From Silicimonas sp. (GTDB taxonomy: Bacteria; Pseudomonadota; Alphaproteobacteria; Rhodobacterales; Rhodobacteraceae): a stretch of 64,000 nucleotides of DNA. This document shows positions 26,887-35,496 of the stretch, piece after piece. The position numbers and the translations under genes are program-made. The stretch covers positions 28,440 through 92,439 of the forward strand of contig JAJDVJ010000027.1 of assembly GCA_022826205.1 (NCBI GenBank). The letters run 5' to 3'. The notes under the pieces are model-generated. The model saw only the letters and a program-made list of their open reading frames with translations, was not told where the DNA came from and did no database searches. Position 1 is the first letter of the stretch; the number at the start of each line of letters is the position of its first letter.

Positions 26887-28065
26887 ATGAAGCTCTATCT
26901 GCTGGCAGGAGAGGCCTCCGGCGACAAGCTCGGCGCGGCATTGATACGGGGACTTGGGTCCCTGGTGCAGGACCTGGAATTTCGCGGCGTTGCAGGCTCT
27001 GAAATGCAACAGGAGAGCATGGAGAGTCTCTTTCCCATGGACGACCTGTCGGTGATGGGAATTGCAGAGGTGCTGCCGAAATACTTTAAGCTTCGTCGCA
27101 GATTGAACGAGGTCGTGGCAGATTGCGTGGCCTGGCACCCCGATGCGTTGATCACGATCGACGTGCCAGACTTTTCGCAGCGCATGGCGTGCGCTGTCAG
27201 AAAGAGGATTCCGGGCATGCGCTGCATTCACTACGTGGCACCTTCGGTTTGGGCCTGGAGAGCGTCGCGGGCAGAGAAGATGGCCCGCTACACTGATCAT
27301 GTATTGGCGCTTTTGCCATTTGAGCCGCCGCACATGACAAGGGCAGGAATGACATGCGATTTCGTGGGGCATCCTGTCGTGGCGGAGCCGCTTGCTGGTC
27401 CGGAAGACGTCCGGGCATTTCGTGCCGAGACCGGCACAGGAGATGCACCCATCGTGCTTGCACTCCCCGGATCGCGACCCAAGGAAGTTGCGCGCCTCGT
27501 GCCAGTCTTCGGAGAGGCGATGCACCTGGTTCTGGCAAGCCGTCCTGAGGTCCGTACCGTCGTGCCCGCTGCAGGCCCGGTCGCATCGGCTGTCCGAGAA
27601 GGAATTCGTGCGTGGCCCGGAGAGCCGATCGTCCTTGATCCTCGTGACGGAGCTCCCGAATTGAAACGGGCGGCATTTGCTGCTGCCGACGTGGCGCTGG
27701 CCGCATCCGGGACGGTTTCGCTGGAGCTTGCTGCGAATGCGACGCCTATGGTTGTTGCCTATGACATGAACTGGCTGTCGTGGCAGGTCATGAGCCGGCT
27801 GGCGACCATTGATACGGTGACACTGGTAAACCTTGTTGCAGACACCAGGACGGTCCCGGAATTCCTGGGGCCGGACTGCAAGCCATCGGCTATTGCGGAA
27901 GCCGTGAACGAGTTGCTGTCATGTCGTGCGGCTCGCGAGGCCCAACTGGATGCCATGGCCACGACCATGACGCGACTTGGTCGTGGAGAGGAGGCGCCGG
28001 GGTTGCGTGCAGCAAGGTCTGTTCTTGCAGCGCTTGCGAGAAATGGTAACGGCCCAGAACAGTGA
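26887..28065 (+). CDS. lpxB: Lipid-A-disaccharide synthase LpxB
   Basis: This is a 392-residue GT-B glycosyltransferase (GT19) at the inner membrane that joins lipid X and UDP-diacylglucosamine. The start MKLYLLAGEASGDKLGAALI and the APSVWAWRASRA and LPGSRPKEV regions are conserved. The C-terminal ASGTVSLELAANATPMVV is the nucleotide-binding region. It lies 40 bases after lpxI and is convergent with mnmA. Confidence 0.95.
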   Translation: MKLYLLAGEASGDKLGAALIRGLGSLVQDLEFRGVAGSEMQQESMESLFPMDDLSVMGIAEVLPKYFKLRRRLNEVVADCVAWHPDALITIDVPDFSQRMACAVRKRIPGMRCIHYVAPSVWAWRASRAEKMARYTDHVLALLPFEPPHMTRAGMTCDFVGHPVVAEPLAGPEDVRAFRAETGTGDAPIVLALPGSRPKEVARLVPVFGEAMHLVLASRPEVRTVVPAAGPVASAVREGIRAWPGEPIVLDPRDGAPELKRAAFAAADVALAASGTVSLELAANATPMVVAYDMNWLSWQVMSRLATIDTVTLVNLVADTRTVPEFLGPDCKPSAIAEAVNELLSCRAAREAQLDAMATTMTRLGRGEEAPGLRAARSVLAALARNGNGPEQ

Positions 28066-28169
28066 TTCCTCCGCGGTCGACGCAAGCAAATTCAGGTCCA
28101 AGGCCATTGTCGGCGTATCGGGTGTCCTGCGGTTGATGATCCAGGAGATCTCCCACGCAATTCGCGGGA

Positions 28170-29315
28170 TCATGACCCATGCCAGATCCAGCCCCCGCCG
28201 TAGACGCGGCTGCCGTCGGTTTCGTAGAAGACGCAAGCCTGTCCGGGCGACACGCCTTCCTCCGGCGCCAGCAGCTCGATTGTCGCTTCGGTCGTCGAGA
28301 CAGGATGGATCACGGCTTCTGCCGGTGGCCTCGTCGAGCGGACCCTGACCGAGAGATTCCACGCGCTGGCGCTGTCGAAGGGTTCGTCGCCGAGCCAGTT
28401 TATCTCGCGCACCGGCACGGTGCGGGTGGCGAGCATTTTTTTCGGCCCTACTATGACCCGTTTGTTGTCGACATCGAGACGGACCACGTAGAGTGGCTCT
28501 TGCAGCCCGCCGATGCCAAGGCCCCGCCGCTGCCCGATCGTGTAGTGGATGACGCCCTCATGCGTGCCCATTTCGCGGCCGTCTACATGGACGATCACGC
28601 CAGGCTCAGCGGCCCCTGGACGCAGTTTCTCGATGACAGACGCGTAGTTGCCGTTCGGGACAAAGCAGATGTCTTGGCTGTCAGGCTTGTCAGCCACGGA
28701 CAGGCCGTGCGTGCTTGCGAGTTTGCGCGTCTCTTTCTTGGAAGTCAGGTGCCCAAGGGGAAAGCGCAGGAATTCGAGCTGTTCCGGCGTCGTCGTGAAC
28801 AGAAAGTAGCTTTGGTCCCGTGCCAGATCCGCAGCCATGTGCAGCTCCGGTCCCGATTCGCCGAGCTTCCTTTGGATGTAGTGTCCCGTTGCCATGCAAT
28901 CTGCGTCGAGGTCATGCGCGGTCTCCAGAAGATCCTTGAACTTCACCCGTTCGTTGCAGCGAATGCACGGTACCGGTGTAGCGCCTGCAAGGTAGCTTTC
29001 CGCAAACTCGTCGATCACGGTCTCACGAAAAATGCGCTCGTAGTCGAGAACATAGTGCGGAAACCCCATCGTTTCCGCCACCCGGCGTGCGTCGCGGATG
29101 TCTGCTCCTGCGCAACAAGCGCCCTCTTTTGCCAAGGCGGCTCCGTGGTCATAGAGCTGCAGCGTCACGCCCACCACGTCGTAGCCCTCGCGCGCGAGTT
29201 CGGCGGCCACGACGGAACTGTCCACGCCGCCAGACATGGCTACGACAACACGGGTGTCCGAAGGCAGCTTCGGAAAGCCAAGCGAGTTTAGGTTTTTGAC
29301 TCCGTCGAGCGCCAT
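28170..29315 (-). CDS. mnmA: tRNA-specific 2-thiouridylase MnmA
   Basis: This is a 381-residue enzyme that thiolates U34 of Lys, Glu and Gln tRNAs. The PP-loop is [12 protein letters not shown]. The catalytic cysteines fit [12 protein letters not shown] and [11 protein letters not shown]. The C-terminal beta-barrel is present. I placed the start at MALDGVKN (29315); the frame is open further, but that extension is not family-like. The opposite-strand open frame over this gene is a shadow. Confidence 0.94.
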   Translation of the reverse strand: MALDGVKNLNSLGFPKLPSDTRVVVAMSGGVDSSVVAAELAREGYDVVGVTLQLYDHGAALAKEGACCAGADIRDARRVAETMGFPHYVLDYERIFRETVIDEFAESYLAGATPVPCIRCNERVKFKDLLETAHDLDADCMATGHYIQRKLGESGPELHMAADLARDQSYFLFTTTPEQLEFLRFPLGHLTSKKETRKLASTHGLSVADKPDSQDICFVPNGNYASVIEKLRPGAAEPGVIVHVDGREMGTHEGVIHYTIGQRRGLGIGGLQEPLYVVRLDVDNKRVIVGPKKMLATRTVPVREINWLGDEPFDSASAWNLSVRVRSTRPPAEAVIHPVSTTEATIELLAPEEGVSPGQACVFYETDGSRVYGGGWIWHGS

Positions 29316-29853
29316 GGTGTCACCGTGAAAGAAATGTCGTGCGAAATACAGGAAAATCGCAGTCACTGACAAGGGCCGGGCACCGCAACTGGTCGACCTG
29401 CTCAGCCCACTGGAACTGGCGGCCATTGCGCACGCCCCCGAGCGAATCGGAGATCGCGCGCCAGCCGAGCCACGTTGACACCGGAAATGGGGTGGTCGTT
29501 AGGGGCACGGCATCGGGCAGTTCGCAACTGTCGGCAGAACACGACCTGGGACCAAACATAGGTGCGGTGGCCGCAATGCGCGAAGGCGGCATCACGGACC
29601 TCCAGCCGATGCAGCATTCGCCTTTGTCGCTTCGTTTAGCCCGATTTCCGCAACTCGCGGGTAACGAGATCTGTAACCCACTGACGATCCTGGATCCGAC
29701 CCGAATGGTCGGCACTACACGTGACTTCCAAGGGTCGGGTCCTTCGGAACAGTGCGTTTCTCGCGACGGAACCTGCCAAATTTATCAAGACACCTGCCGA
29801 GTTTCTGAAGTCGGGTTAGGTTCCTCAGCTACGAAGATGGCCGCACGCACTAG
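29316..29853. other. Intergenic stretch, no supported gene
   Basis: Overlapping open frames of 70-175 codons exist on both strands, but none has recognisable motifs or a good ribosome site. The stretch may be decayed coding DNA, since the following 300 bases hold a clear gene remnant. Confidence 0.5.
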
Positions 29854-30162
29854 GCAAACACCTTGACCAGCGCCGAGGTCGGCCTCTACTTCATGACCTA
29901 ATTTGGGCACTTCGAATCGACGCTGAAGCTCGAATTGCCCGAATACTGCATCGTGCTAGACGCTCGTGTCAGTCTCGGCGGCGCCTCCGGCTGCACCTGT
30001 AGGCCGGGAGAGGCGGACCCAGCAGAAACCCATGTCCATTTGGAAACTTACGAATCTAACGAAACCGCGCAGGAGATGCTTGATATCTCCGAGCAGACCT
30101 GTTTCCTGAACGCCTTCTGCAGAACTGACCTCAAGACCAAGATCAAGGTCGCGCCAATCTGA
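29854..30162 (+). pseudogene. Remnant of an OsmC/Ohr family peroxidase gene
   Basis: The frame reads SAEVGLYFMT, stop (29899-29901), FGHFESTLKLELPEYC, then IVLDARVSLGG and NETAQEMLDISEQTC, with a last part FLNAFCRTDLKTKIKV. Ohr proteins have LPEDxxVxAxVxLG and ETAQxLVDAAHxxCPYSNATRGNIDV in the same order. The first cysteine position falls at a stop codon, CPYS has become CFLN, and another stop lies at 29851. The order and spacing support a dead Ohr-type organic hydroperoxide reductase. Confidence 0.6.
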
Positions 30163-30189
30163 CCACGCGCCGCCGTTCAAGGAGAATTC

Positions 30190-31365
30190 ATGAGAACAAA
30201 GGTTTGTATCATCGGCGGTGGGCCATCCGGGCTTTTGCTCAGCCATATCCTCGATGCCAACGGCATCGACAACGTCGTGCTTGAGCGTCAGTCCAAGGAC
30301 CACGTGCTCAGCCGTATTCGGGCGGGCGTTCTGGAAGCCGGTGCCGCACAACTGCTACGCGATCACGGGCTCGGCGAGCGCATGGATCGCGAGGGCAAGG
30401 CGAAGGACGGAACTAGGATTCTGTGGCAGGACCGCCCGGACTTCTTCATCGACGTCAAGAAATGGACGGGCCAGCAGATGATGGCCTACGGCCAGACCAA
30501 TATCACCGAAGACCTTTATGCCGCTCGCGAACGCGATTGCGGCGCGGTGGTCTGCGATGCAAAGGACGTCGCACTGCACGACATCGAGACTGATGCACCC
30601 CATGTGACCTATCAGAAGAACGGCCAAAGGCATCGAGTCCATTGCCGCTTCATTGCCGGGTGCGACGGATTCCACGGTGCGTCGCGCCAGGCGATTCCCG
30701 CCACGCATCGTCGGGAATATGAACGGATTTACCCGTTCGGGTGGCTTGGCATCATGGTCGAGAAGCCGCCCCTCGACGACTTCATCTACGCCTATCATGA
30801 GGACGGCATGGCCATGGCGGCCCAACGCAACCCAATGCTCAGCCGTTACTACATCCAGGTGCCGCTGTCTGATACGCCAGAGGACTGGTCTGACGATCGG
30901 TTTTGGGAAGCTCTCTTGCATCGTTTCCCAGTTGACGTGGCCAAGACCATTCATACAGGTCCGTCAATCGAGAAATCCATTGCGCCGCTGCGCAGTTTCG
31001 TCAGCGAACCGATGCGCCACGGCAGCCTGTTCTTGGCGGGCGATGCCGGACATATCGTGCCGCCAACCGGGGCCAAGGGCCTGAACTTGGCAATTTCTGA
31101 CGTGTACTACCTGCAGCGCGCATTGGTGGCGCATTTCAAGGACGCCAACGACGCCCTTCTCGACGACTATTCTGGCACTGCGCTCATGCGCATCTGGGCC
31201 GCCGAGAATATCTCGTGGCGGCTGACCAAGCTGTTGCACGTGTTTCCCGACGAGGATCCGTTCGACCAAAAAATCCGCGAGAACGACTATGACTTGCTGC
31301 TGACGTCTGAAGCGGCCCAGCACGCGCTTGCCTACGAATATATCGGTCTGCCCTACGCAACCTGA
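30190..31365 (+). CDS. pobA: 4-hydroxybenzoate 3-monooxygenase PobA
   Basis: This is a 391-residue FAD enzyme that converts 4-hydroxybenzoate and NADPH to protocatechuate. FAD motifs are CIIGGGPSGLLLSHI at the start and LAGDAGHIVPPTGAKGLN at about 280. The RxRAGVLE region and active-site tyrosines of RYYIQVP are conserved. AAGGAG precedes the ATG. Regulatory pobR and protocatechuate genes are not in the window. The nearby Ohr relic precedes it. Confidence 0.93.
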   Translation: MRTKVCIIGGGPSGLLLSHILDANGIDNVVLERQSKDHVLSRIRAGVLEAGAAQLLRDHGLGERMDREGKAKDGTRILWQDRPDFFIDVKKWTGQQMMAYGQTNITEDLYAARERDCGAVVCDAKDVALHDIETDAPHVTYQKNGQRHRVHCRFIAGCDGFHGASRQAIPATHRREYERIYPFGWLGIMVEKPPLDDFIYAYHEDGMAMAAQRNPMLSRYYIQVPLSDTPEDWSDDRFWEALLHRFPVDVAKTIHTGPSIEKSIAPLRSFVSEPMRHGSLFLAGDAGHIVPPTGAKGLNLAISDVYYLQRALVAHFKDANDALLDDYSGTALMRIWAAENISWRLTKLLHVFPDEDPFDQKIRENDYDLLLTSEAAQHALAYEYIGLPYAT

Positions 31366-31510
31366 TTGCACTCGGGTTGGCGCGATTGCCGAACCAGCCA
31401 CTCACCAAGGAGGACAAAAAGAAGAAACACGCAGCTCTTGCCGCTGCAGCCTGTCTGGCGATCACCCCGATGGCCTCGGCGACTTCTCACTAAGGCATTG
31501 TTTTTGTTGG

Positions 31511-31582
31511 CTCCGGCGGTAGGGATCGAACCTACGACCAATTGATTAACAGTCAACTGCTCTACCGCTGAGCTACGCCGGA
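31511..31582 (-). tRNA. tRNA-Asn (GTT)
   Basis: Read on the minus strand, the gene folds as a 72-nt cloverleaf with acceptor stem TCCGGCG/CGCCGGA, a 7-nt D loop AGCGGTA, anticodon loop CTGTTAA with anticodon GTT, and T loop TTCGATC. CCA is encoded at 31508-31510. All conserved positions look normal. Confidence 0.96.
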
Positions 31583-31594
31583 ATGCCGATGGTG

Positions 31595-31623
31595 GATATA
31601 GCAATGCCACTTGACTTCGTCCA
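31595..31623 (-). promoter_or_regulatory. Candidate promoter of tRNA-Asn
   Basis: On the minus strand TGGACG (31623-31618) is followed after 17 bases by TATATC (31600-31595), with the tRNA starting 12 bases further. Each hexamer has four matches to the sigma-70 consensus. Position and spacing make it plausible. Confidence 0.4.
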
Positions 31624-31952
31624 CTTGATTTTTTTTTCGGAACGAGCGCAACTTCCGCGCCCTTCGCCTGAAAACGGATCAAGTTGACGTGAAACGTGCA
31701 TGGCACGAATCCCAACTAGCTAACGTCAATCAACGCGATGATCCGACTTGAAACTCGTCTGTTCCGCGCATGGCGACATGCATGCCGGTCTCATCGAAAC
31801 AAAGCAAGAAATAGTGAATCTCTACGTCTGCTTCTTGTGAATTTTTGCGTTGGTTGGTCAATCATGGGGCGAGGGAAAGAACCGGAAAATATTGGCGCTC
31901 TGCCGTGGATGCAATCGTCGTCCCATAACCTAGTCTCAAATGAACACAGGGT
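31624..31952. other. Intergenic stretch, no supported gene
   Basis: This is about 330 bases upstream of the tRNA and downstream of the metallo-hydrolase gene. It holds a run of T at about 31629-31637 and scattered short frames only. I see no gene. Confidence 0.55.
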
Positions 31953-32846
31953 TCAGCTTCTGGAGAACCCTGCGGACAGTCCGAGTTCAGGATGTGCCGT
32001 TGCCAACGTCCTTTCGACAAGGTCGATGAGATGCGCAAAGACGTTTCGCGATGCAGCTGGCAACAATTCAGGTGGAGTGTCGGTGTAGACCTTGCACGTA
32101 AGTTCCTCGACGCTTTGCGGTGAGTTGCTCAGCGCATCCAGAATCGCGTCTGCCCGGGCTTGGCGATGCTTGATCAGCCAGGACAGGCGCTCCTCCGGTT
32201 CCTGAATGTCGGGGCCATGTCCTGTCAGAAACCGACGGGCACCTAAGCTGGCCAGGCGTTTGGACGTCTGCATGAAGTCTCGGACGTTTCCGTCGGGCGG
32301 CGACACGATCGAGGAGGACCATTCCATCACGTGATCGCCCGAGAAGACCACGTCGTCCATCTGAAAGGCAAGATGACCTGCAAAGTGGCCGGGTGAGTGA
32401 ATTACATCAAGCTGCCAGTCCTCGCCGCTGACGACGTCCCCGTCGGATATCTGGATGTCGGGGCGAAACAAGCTGTCGACACCTTCTCCTCCGCCCGCGA
32501 TGCCCGCATTCGCAAGACCCTGCATGGTTGCGTTGCGCCCGGCCTCGGGAGGCCCGAAGCCCAGCACGGTTGCCCCGGTTCGCTCGGCCAGAGTTCGAGC
32601 AAGCGGGCTGTGGTCGGCATGCGCGTGCGTAATCAGAATTTGGGTGACATGCTCGTCAGCCGTCGCCCGCAGAATTGCGCCAAGATGGGCTTCGTCCCTC
32701 GGCCCGGGATCGATGACTGCAACCTGCCCTTGGCCGACAATGTAGCTGTTTGTTCCCCAATACGTCATCACGCCCGGATTCGGGGCGAGGATGCACCGAA
32801 TTCCGTCTGCGATAGTTCGAACGAGCCCTGCTTGAGGTTTGCTCAT
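31953..32846 (-). CDS. Metallo-beta-lactamase fold hydrolase (LACTB2-like)
   Basis: This is a 297-residue protein. The metal motif is LITHAHADHSPLA, with further ligands in IHSPGHFAGHLAF and VFSGDHVM. The C-terminal part (SVEELTCKVY...AHLIDLVERT) is a winged-helix-like tail typical of the LACTB2 group, members of which are RNases or thioesterases. The start MSKPQAG at 32846 was chosen. It is divergent from the sensor kinase with only 41 bases between starts. Confidence 0.85.
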   Translation of the reverse strand: MSKPQAGLVRTIADGIRCILAPNPGVMTYWGTNSYIVGQGQVAVIDPGPRDEAHLGAILRATADEHVTQILITHAHADHSPLARTLAERTGATVLGFGPPEAGRNATMQGLANAGIAGGGEGVDSLFRPDIQISDGDVVSGEDWQLDVIHSPGHFAGHLAFQMDDVVFSGDHVMEWSSSIVSPPDGNVRDFMQTSKRLASLGARRFLTGHGPDIQEPEERLSWLIKHRQARADAILDALSNSPQSVEELTCKVYTDTPPELLPAASRNVFAHLIDLVERTLATAHPELGLSAGFSRS

Positions 32847-32887
32847 CGGCCCTTTTTCTCCCGCGCCAACGCCCTTAGGGTCATGCC

Positions 32888-34204
32888 ATGATTGCGCGGC
32901 TTCTGAAATACTGGATGCCAAGGACATTTTATGGGCGCTCGACCCTGATCCTGCTCGTTCCCGTGACTGTCATCATGGTGGTCGTCACAGTCGTGTTCAT
33001 CCAGCGCTTGTACGAGGGCGTGACTGAGCAGATGACGGTTGCCGTGGCGCACGAGATCGAGCTCATCCTAGGCCGAATCGACGTTGACGCGCCGGACGCA
33101 GACAGCGCATTTGACGCGGCTTTGGAGGTTGCCAATCCTCTGGGTATCGGAATCTCCCCAGGTGCCGCGCAGGCCTTGACACGGCGTGACTGGTTCGACC
33201 TGTCAGGAAGGACCGTAATTGCAACGCTCGATCGAGAAATTGAGCAATTGCTCGGTGTTGATCTGGTCGGTCTTCACGGTTTTGCACGCCTTTCCGTCGG
33301 GACCCGGGCGGGGCCAGTCGAACTGATCGTGTCCCGGCGGCGGCTCAATGCACGCAATCCGCATCAGTTTCTTGTCCTGATTGGGTTCACCGCGCTCTTG
33401 ATGTCTGCGATCGCGCTTCTTTACATGCGCAACCAGATTCGCCCCATTCGACGCCTTGCACGTGCAGCGGAGGCATTCGGAAAGGGGCGCGTCGTGCCGT
33501 ATGAACCGAGTGGTGCCACCGAGGTTCGTTTGGCGGGCAAGGCGTTTCTTGACATGCGCGGCCGAATTGAGCGTCAGATTGAGCAGCGAACATTGATGCT
33601 GTCCGGGGTCAGCCACGATCTCAGGACGCCGCTGACCAGAATGAAGCTCGGGCTTTCGCTCATGGATAACAGTTCCGAAACTGAAGCGATGCGTCGTGAT
33701 GTTCAGGACATGGAAGGCATGCTGGAAGCCTTTCTGTCTTTCGCGAAGGGTGACGCCTTGGAGGCGCCAGAGCAAATTGATCCGTTGAAATTTGTGCGCA
33801 AGCTAACGAATCGAATCGCGAGAAGCGAGCCGGTGGTCCTTGGCGTTCTTGAAGGCGAGGGACGCGCAATGCTGCGCCGGGCGGCACTGCAACGTGCTCT
33901 CGAAAACCTGATTGTCAATGCGGTGCGCTACGGTGGTCGAGCCAAGGTGTCGGCGCAGATTGCCAAAGATCGAATCAGATTTGTCGTGGAAGACAGCGGG
34001 CCGGGCATTCCGGAAGAACTGCGTGAATACGTGCTCAAGCCATTCATCCGGCTAGACTCGGCCAGGAATCAGGATGGCGGCCTGGGCGTTGGTCTTGGCC
34101 TGTCGATTGCTGCTGACGTGGCACGACAACATGGTGGAACATTGTTGCTTGGGGAAAGCAAAGACTTAGGCGGCTTGAAAGCCGAAATTTCCATCCCAAG
34201 ATGA
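32888..34204 (+). CDS. EnvZ-like membrane sensor histidine kinase (orphan)
   Basis: This is a 438-residue kinase. A first membrane helix at about residues 18-40 and a second at about 157-177 enclose a periplasmic loop, then HAMP (RNQIRPIRRLARAAEAF). The phospho-acceptor is His243 in SGVSHDLRTPLTRMKLGLSL. ATPase boxes are ALENLIVNAVRYG (N), VEDSGPGIP (G1) and GVGLGLSIAADV (G2). The N-terminus MIARLLKYWMPRTFYGR matches relatives, so the start is sound. No response regulator gene is adjacent, which is unusual for this group. Confidence 0.9.
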   Translation: MIARLLKYWMPRTFYGRSTLILLVPVTVIMVVVTVVFIQRLYEGVTEQMTVAVAHEIELILGRIDVDAPDADSAFDAALEVANPLGIGISPGAAQALTRRDWFDLSGRTVIATLDREIEQLLGVDLVGLHGFARLSVGTRAGPVELIVSRRRLNARNPHQFLVLIGFTALLMSAIALLYMRNQIRPIRRLARAAEAFGKGRVVPYEPSGATEVRLAGKAFLDMRGRIERQIEQRTLMLSGVSHDLRTPLTRMKLGLSLMDNSSETEAMRRDVQDMEGMLEAFLSFAKGDALEAPEQIDPLKFVRKLTNRIARSEPVVLGVLEGEGRAMLRRAALQRALENLIVNAVRYGGRAKVSAQIAKDRIRFVVEDSGPGIPEELREYVLKPFIRLDSARNQDGGLGVGLGLSIAADVARQHGGTLLLGESKDLGGLKAEISIPR

Positions 34205-34207
34205 AAG

Positions 34208-34228
34208 GGGCGGCAAACTCAGCCGCCC
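34208..34228. terminator. Hairpin between convergent kinase and H-NS-like genes
   Basis: GGGCGGC (34208-34214) and GCCGCCC (34222-34228) form a perfect 7-bp stem with loop AAACTCA. It lies 4 bases after the kinase stop and 12 before the H-NS-like stop, so it could serve both convergent transcripts. On the minus strand it is followed by CTTTCATC, a weak T tract. Confidence 0.6.
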
Positions 34229-34239
34229 AATTCCCAAAT

Positions 34240-34572
34240 TCAGATTTCCAGGCTCTTGGCTGACTTTCCTCTGTCCCTTGCCTCCCTGAACCAGGCTGGC
34301 TGGCGTCCACGGCCGGACCAGGTCTGGCTGGGATCGCTCGGGTTCCGATACTTCGGAGGTACAGGGGATTTGCGATATTTTCTCTTCTTGCCCAGGACTT
34401 CATTGACGGTCAAACCGTGCTTCTTTGCAATTTTTTGGGCCGCGTCCTGAAGTTCTTGCGTCGCGGCCGCAATCGCGCGGGTCCGGCTGGTCTTGAGTTC
34501 GTTTTCGATGCCGCGCTTGAGCGCTTTCAGTTCCCTTTCGGAAAGCTTTCCGAGGTTGAATTTTGCTGCCAT
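34240..34572 (-). CDS. H-NS family nucleoid protein (HvrA-like)
   Basis: This is a 110-residue protein. The N-terminal coiled-coil part (LSERELKALKRGIENELKT) is for oligomerisation. The C-terminal DNA-binding motif TWSGRGRQPAWF is the H-NS AT-hook-like loop, preceded by KYRNPSDPSQ. AAGGAG lies upstream of the ATG at 34572; upstream codons in frame are AT-rich non-coding sequence. HvrA and related proteins silence AT-rich DNA and tune photosynthesis or nitrogen genes. An AT-richer stretch lies just upstream. Confidence 0.88.
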   Translation of the reverse strand: MAAKFNLGKLSERELKALKRGIENELKTSRTRAIAAATQELQDAAQKIAKKHGLTVNEVLGKKRKYRKSPVPPKYRNPSDPSQTWSGRGRQPAWFREARDRGKSAKSLEI

Positions 34573-35309
34573 GCGATTCTCCTTGGTTGCGATGGCACAA
34601 ACGCCACGTCGGCCATGCTTTGCTGTGCTACATATGTATTTCTCAAAACGCAACTCTGAAATTTCTGGATTGAAGGAATTCCTGAATTTTGACGTCTTTT
34701 GCATCCTTTTCTGGCCAAATTCGAATGTCGAAACTGCCATTTCCAGGTTTGGAAGGCGAAACTATTAGTCAATCTAGATCAGTATGTTGGCGAGAAACGA
34801 TGACTTTGGAGGCATAACGCGAAAATTGACTTCCGAAACCTCGTCGTTATTCTCAATATGTCTTGATCGAATTTCGAAGTCGGCATCGTTTCCCATTTTT
34901 AAGAGCGTTCCAACGCAAGAATGGCAGCTTTGCGCGATGATGAAGAAAGCTCCGCTGTAATTTGATTTCATTTCGATATTGAAACATCCGGTCTCATTAT
35001 CCAGAAATTCATGAGATGATTGATGTCCATTCCAAGTTACGCGCTCATTTGTCGCACATGATTCTATCCAACGTAGTACTGGAACTGCAAATTCTTCATG
35101 AGCGTGCTGCGAAGAACCTGCTGAAGCGCTGTGCTGTTCGATACACGGACATTTTGCTGAAGCAAGCATGCCTTCCAATCGAGTGCCGGCGGCACTTCGG
35201 CAATTGACAGTTGTGAGCAATGGCGAGACGCCTGAGCGCGGAAATGCTCCAACGCAAATGTCTCGTTGGTCTCCAACATCGCGCTGCGATGGTCCGGCAT
35301 CCGTGCGAA
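34573..35309. other. AT-richer stretch between the H-NS-like gene and a tRNA gene
   Basis: By eye the base composition is clearly poorer in G and C than the neighbouring genes, with runs such as GAATTTTGACG and CCCATTTTTAAG. It is bounded by an H-NS-like gene and by a tRNA gene. It contains one weak minus-strand open frame (34774-35169). It may be recently acquired DNA or a regulatory region silenced by the neighbouring H-NS-like protein; both are inference. Confidence 0.5.
34774..35169 (-). CDS. Hypothetical protein (weak)
   Basis: This is a possible 131-residue protein starting MLASAKCPC at 35169, where TTGGAAGGC could act as ribosome site. The frame is open further upstream, but that part overlaps the tRNA gene and is not credible. 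It has no signal peptide, membrane helix or motif I recognise; several cysteines are scattered through it. It may simply be a chance frame in AT-rich DNA. Confidence 0.22.
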   Translation of the reverse strand: MLASAKCPCIEQHSASAGSSQHAHEEFAVPVLRWIESCATNERVTWNGHQSSHEFLDNETGCFNIEMKSNYSGAFFIIAQSCHSCVGTLLKMGNDADFEIRSRHIENNDEVSEVNFRVMPPKSSFLANILI

Positions 35310-35312
35310 TGG

Positions 35313-35386
35313 TGGGCCCGGGGGGACTCAAACCCCCAACCAATGCGTTATGAGCGCACTGCTCTAATCAATTGAGCTACAGGCCC
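35313..35386 (-). tRNA. tRNA with CAU anticodon, probably tRNA-Ile2
   Basis: The minus strand folds as a 74-nt cloverleaf: acceptor GGGCCTG/CGGGCCC, D arm GCTC-AATTGATTA-GAGC, anticodon loop CTCATAA, T arm GGGGG-TTTGAGT-CCCCC, with CCA encoded at 35310-35312. C4-G69 and C5-G68 are present; these are TilS (lysidine) recognition pairs, which favours Ile2 over elongator Met. It is not initiator tRNA, since base pair 1-72 is G-C. Position 19 is A and position 56 is T, a paired change from the usual G19-C56. Confidence 0.85.
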
Positions 35387-35399
35387 GACCTTGGTTGAG

Positions 35400-35427
35400 G
35401 AGATAACAGACCGGGCGCGACGGTCAA
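35400..35427 (-). promoter_or_regulatory. Candidate promoter of the CAU tRNA
   Basis: On the minus strand TTGACC (35427-35422) is followed by a 16-base spacer and TATCTC (35405-35400), with the tRNA beginning 13 bases later. The -35 matches in five of six positions, the -10 in three. Confidence 0.35.
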
Positions 35428-35496
35428 GCATCGTGCCTCTCGTAGACACCGAGGCAGCGTTCCGGTATCCGCAGCCCAATCTGGAGTAGGACAAGC

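Noticed and set aside
28179..29291. 370-codon plus-strand open frame over mnmA
   Set aside because: It is antisense to mnmA, whose PP-loop and cysteines are all present.
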